The notes beneath the pieces are model-generated. The model was not told where the DNA came from. It saw nothing but the letters and a program-made list of their open reading frames with translations, and did no database searches. A stretch of DNA of 64,000 nt. Source: Sphingobium bisphenolivorans (GTDB taxonomy: Bacteria > Pseudomonadota > Alphaproteobacteria > Sphingomonadales > Sphingomonadaceae). This document shows, piece after piece, positions 63,298 through 64,000 of the stretch; the first letter of the stretch is position 1, and every line of letters starts with the position of its first letter. The stretch covers positions 1 through 64,000 of the forward strand of contig NZ_ASTG01000018.1 of assembly GCF_000412635.1 (NCBI RefSeq), written 5' to 3'. A program made the translations under genes and the position numbers.

Positions 63298-63897
63298 GTG
63301 GGCCTGACGACGGTTCCGGATGACCAGATCGCCACCATCGTGACGCATCTGGAAATGCGGGACCGGCCGCGGCCCGCGCCCATCGCGCCGGCTCCGCTGC
63401 GGCTGGTGCCGTGGAAGACCCCGGCGCCCCAGAGCTACCGCGCGCTGTTCCGGCGGGTGGGCGAGCCCTGGCTCTGGTTTTCGCGGCTGGTGATGAGCGA
63501 CGAGGCGCTCACCGCCATCATCCATGATCCGGCTGTCCAGATTTATGCCGTCACCGACCTGCGCGGCGTGGAGGTCGGATTGCTCGAACTCGACTTTCGG
63601 TCACTTCCGGACTGCGAACTCGCCTTTTTCGGGCTGATCCCGGAACTGACGGGCAAGGGCTTCGGCCGATGGCTGATGGCACAGGCCAAGGCGCTCGCCT
63701 GGCGCAAGGAAGTGACGCGCTTCTGGGTGCATAGCTGCACGCTGGACAGCCCGGCGGCGCTCGGTTTCTACCAGAAGGCGGGGTTCGTGCCCTACAAGCG
63801 CGAGGTCGAGACGTTCGCCGATCCCCGGCTGGCCGGAACTTTGGCGCGTGACGCGGCACCGCATGTGCCGCTGCTGGGTCAGCGCGCGTCGGCCTGA
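63298..63897 (+). CDS. GNAT family N-acetyltransferase
   Basis: 199 residues from a GTG 4 bp after hemF. The acetyl-CoA motif is ELAFFGLIPELTGKGFGRWL, then LDSPAALGFYQKAGFVPYKR. Substrate unknown; the N-terminal 60 residues are an extra non-catalytic part. Likely cotranscribed with hemF. Confidence 0.88.
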   Translation: MGLTTVPDDQIATIVTHLEMRDRPRPAPIAPAPLRLVPWKTPAPQSYRALFRRVGEPWLWFSRLVMSDEALTAIIHDPAVQIYAVTDLRGVEVGLLELDFRSLPDCELAFFGLIPELTGKGFGRWLMAQAKALAWRKEVTRFWVHSCTLDSPAALGFYQKAGFVPYKREVETFADPRLAGTLARDAAPHVPLLGQRASA

Positions 63898-64000
63898 CGA
63901 TAGAGCCGGGCCAGCATCACCAGCATATAGACCTGCACCACGGTCGAGACGACGGCGGCGGCGATGCCGCCGGTCAGCCGCGCACCGCTCGGGCCGCCGA
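63879..64000 (-). CDS. C-terminal end of a membrane protein gene (cut by window edge)
   Basis: Reading leftward from the edge, 39 residues precede the TGA at 63881-63879: GGPSGARLTGGIAAAVVSTV, then VQVYMLVMLARLYRQADAR. This looks like the last transmembrane helix and short basic tail of a polytopic protein. It overlaps the end of the GNAT gene by 19 bp. Too little is visible to name the family. Confidence 0.55.
   Translation of the reverse strand, partial: GGPSGARLTGGIAAAVVSTVVQVYMLVMLARLYRQADAR

Noticed and set aside
1..64000. CRISPR array or rRNA operon
   Set aside because: No regularly spaced direct repeats and no rRNA sequence were seen anywhere in the window.

Overview
The window is a high-GC (mid-60s percent by eye) alphaproteobacterial chromosome segment. 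Gene content and neighbourhoods point to a sphingomonad, most likely Sphingobium or a close relative. The indicators are rpmH-rnpA-yidD-yidC-engB in a row, a CpdR regulator beside an N-formylglutamate amidohydrolase homologue, the petABC bc1 operon, RNase E with a large insert in its S1 domain, exosortase-A-associated polysaccharide genes, and several families of short intergenic palindromes. The left edge carries one end of IS6100, an insertion sequence common in pollutant-degrading sphingomonads. No rRNA, CRISPR array, complete mobile element or obvious prophage is present.

Layout. 1-7.3 kb: IS6100 end, AI-2E-type permease, ABC-F ATPase, glycine-zipper envelope protein, family 3 beta-glucosidase, Gdx-type SMR exporter, tRNA-Tyr. 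7.4-16.8 kb: RlmB, a lipoprotein, adrenodoxin-type ferredoxin, AlkA-like glycosylase, a receiver protein and a GAF-PAS-HWE kinase, MurA, a Crp/Fnr regulator, an HNH protein, GluQ, a HIG1 protein and a cobalamin adenosyltransferase. 16.9-26.3 kb: a GGDEF protein with a degenerate active site, egtB-egtD for ergothioneine, DUF1176, TypA, a frameshifted DUF899 gene, and a TelA/XpaC-like/small membrane protein trio. 26.3-37.3 kb: a lipoprotein methyltransferase, PrfB, PBP1a, a cell-wall amidase, RNase E, an M48 protease and a DsbA-like oxidoreductase. 37.4-40.9 kb: the rpmH-to-engB block. 41-46.2 kb: 2H phosphoesterase, PNPOx-like protein, DoxX-like protein, cstA plus its small partner, an S24 repressor and a divergent two-gene operon. 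46.3-50.7 kb: polysaccharide genes. 50.7-52 kb: rplJ-rplL with leader and terminator. 52.3-64 kb: phosphate-type porin with a Pho box, N-formylglutamate amidohydrolase homologue, cpdR, a dicarboxylate carrier, tRNA-Val, MTA/SAH nucleosidase, apt, petABC, trmL-hemF-GNAT, and a truncated membrane-protein gene.

How the genes work together. The murein genes (murA, PBP1a, amidase) cover precursor synthesis, polymerisation and hydrolysis. The rpmH-rnpA-yidD-yidC-engB block couples ribosome and RNase P assembly to membrane insertion. The MTA/SAH nucleosidase makes adenine, which apt can salvage. EgtD and EgtB carry out the first two committed ergothioneine steps. Two ribosomal-protein leaders (rpmH and rplJ) each hold a strong intrinsic-terminator hairpin just before the start codon, suggesting attenuation.

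Most of the window is ordinary core chromosome. The best leads are the GGDEF protein that keeps its c-di-GMP I-site but has lost its active site, the terminator hairpins in the ribosomal-protein leaders, the repeat-derived tail of RnpA, the S24 repressor facing an uncharacterised two-gene operon across an AT-rich operator-like region, and the Pho box before the porin. All identifications are from reading the sequence; no database search was run.
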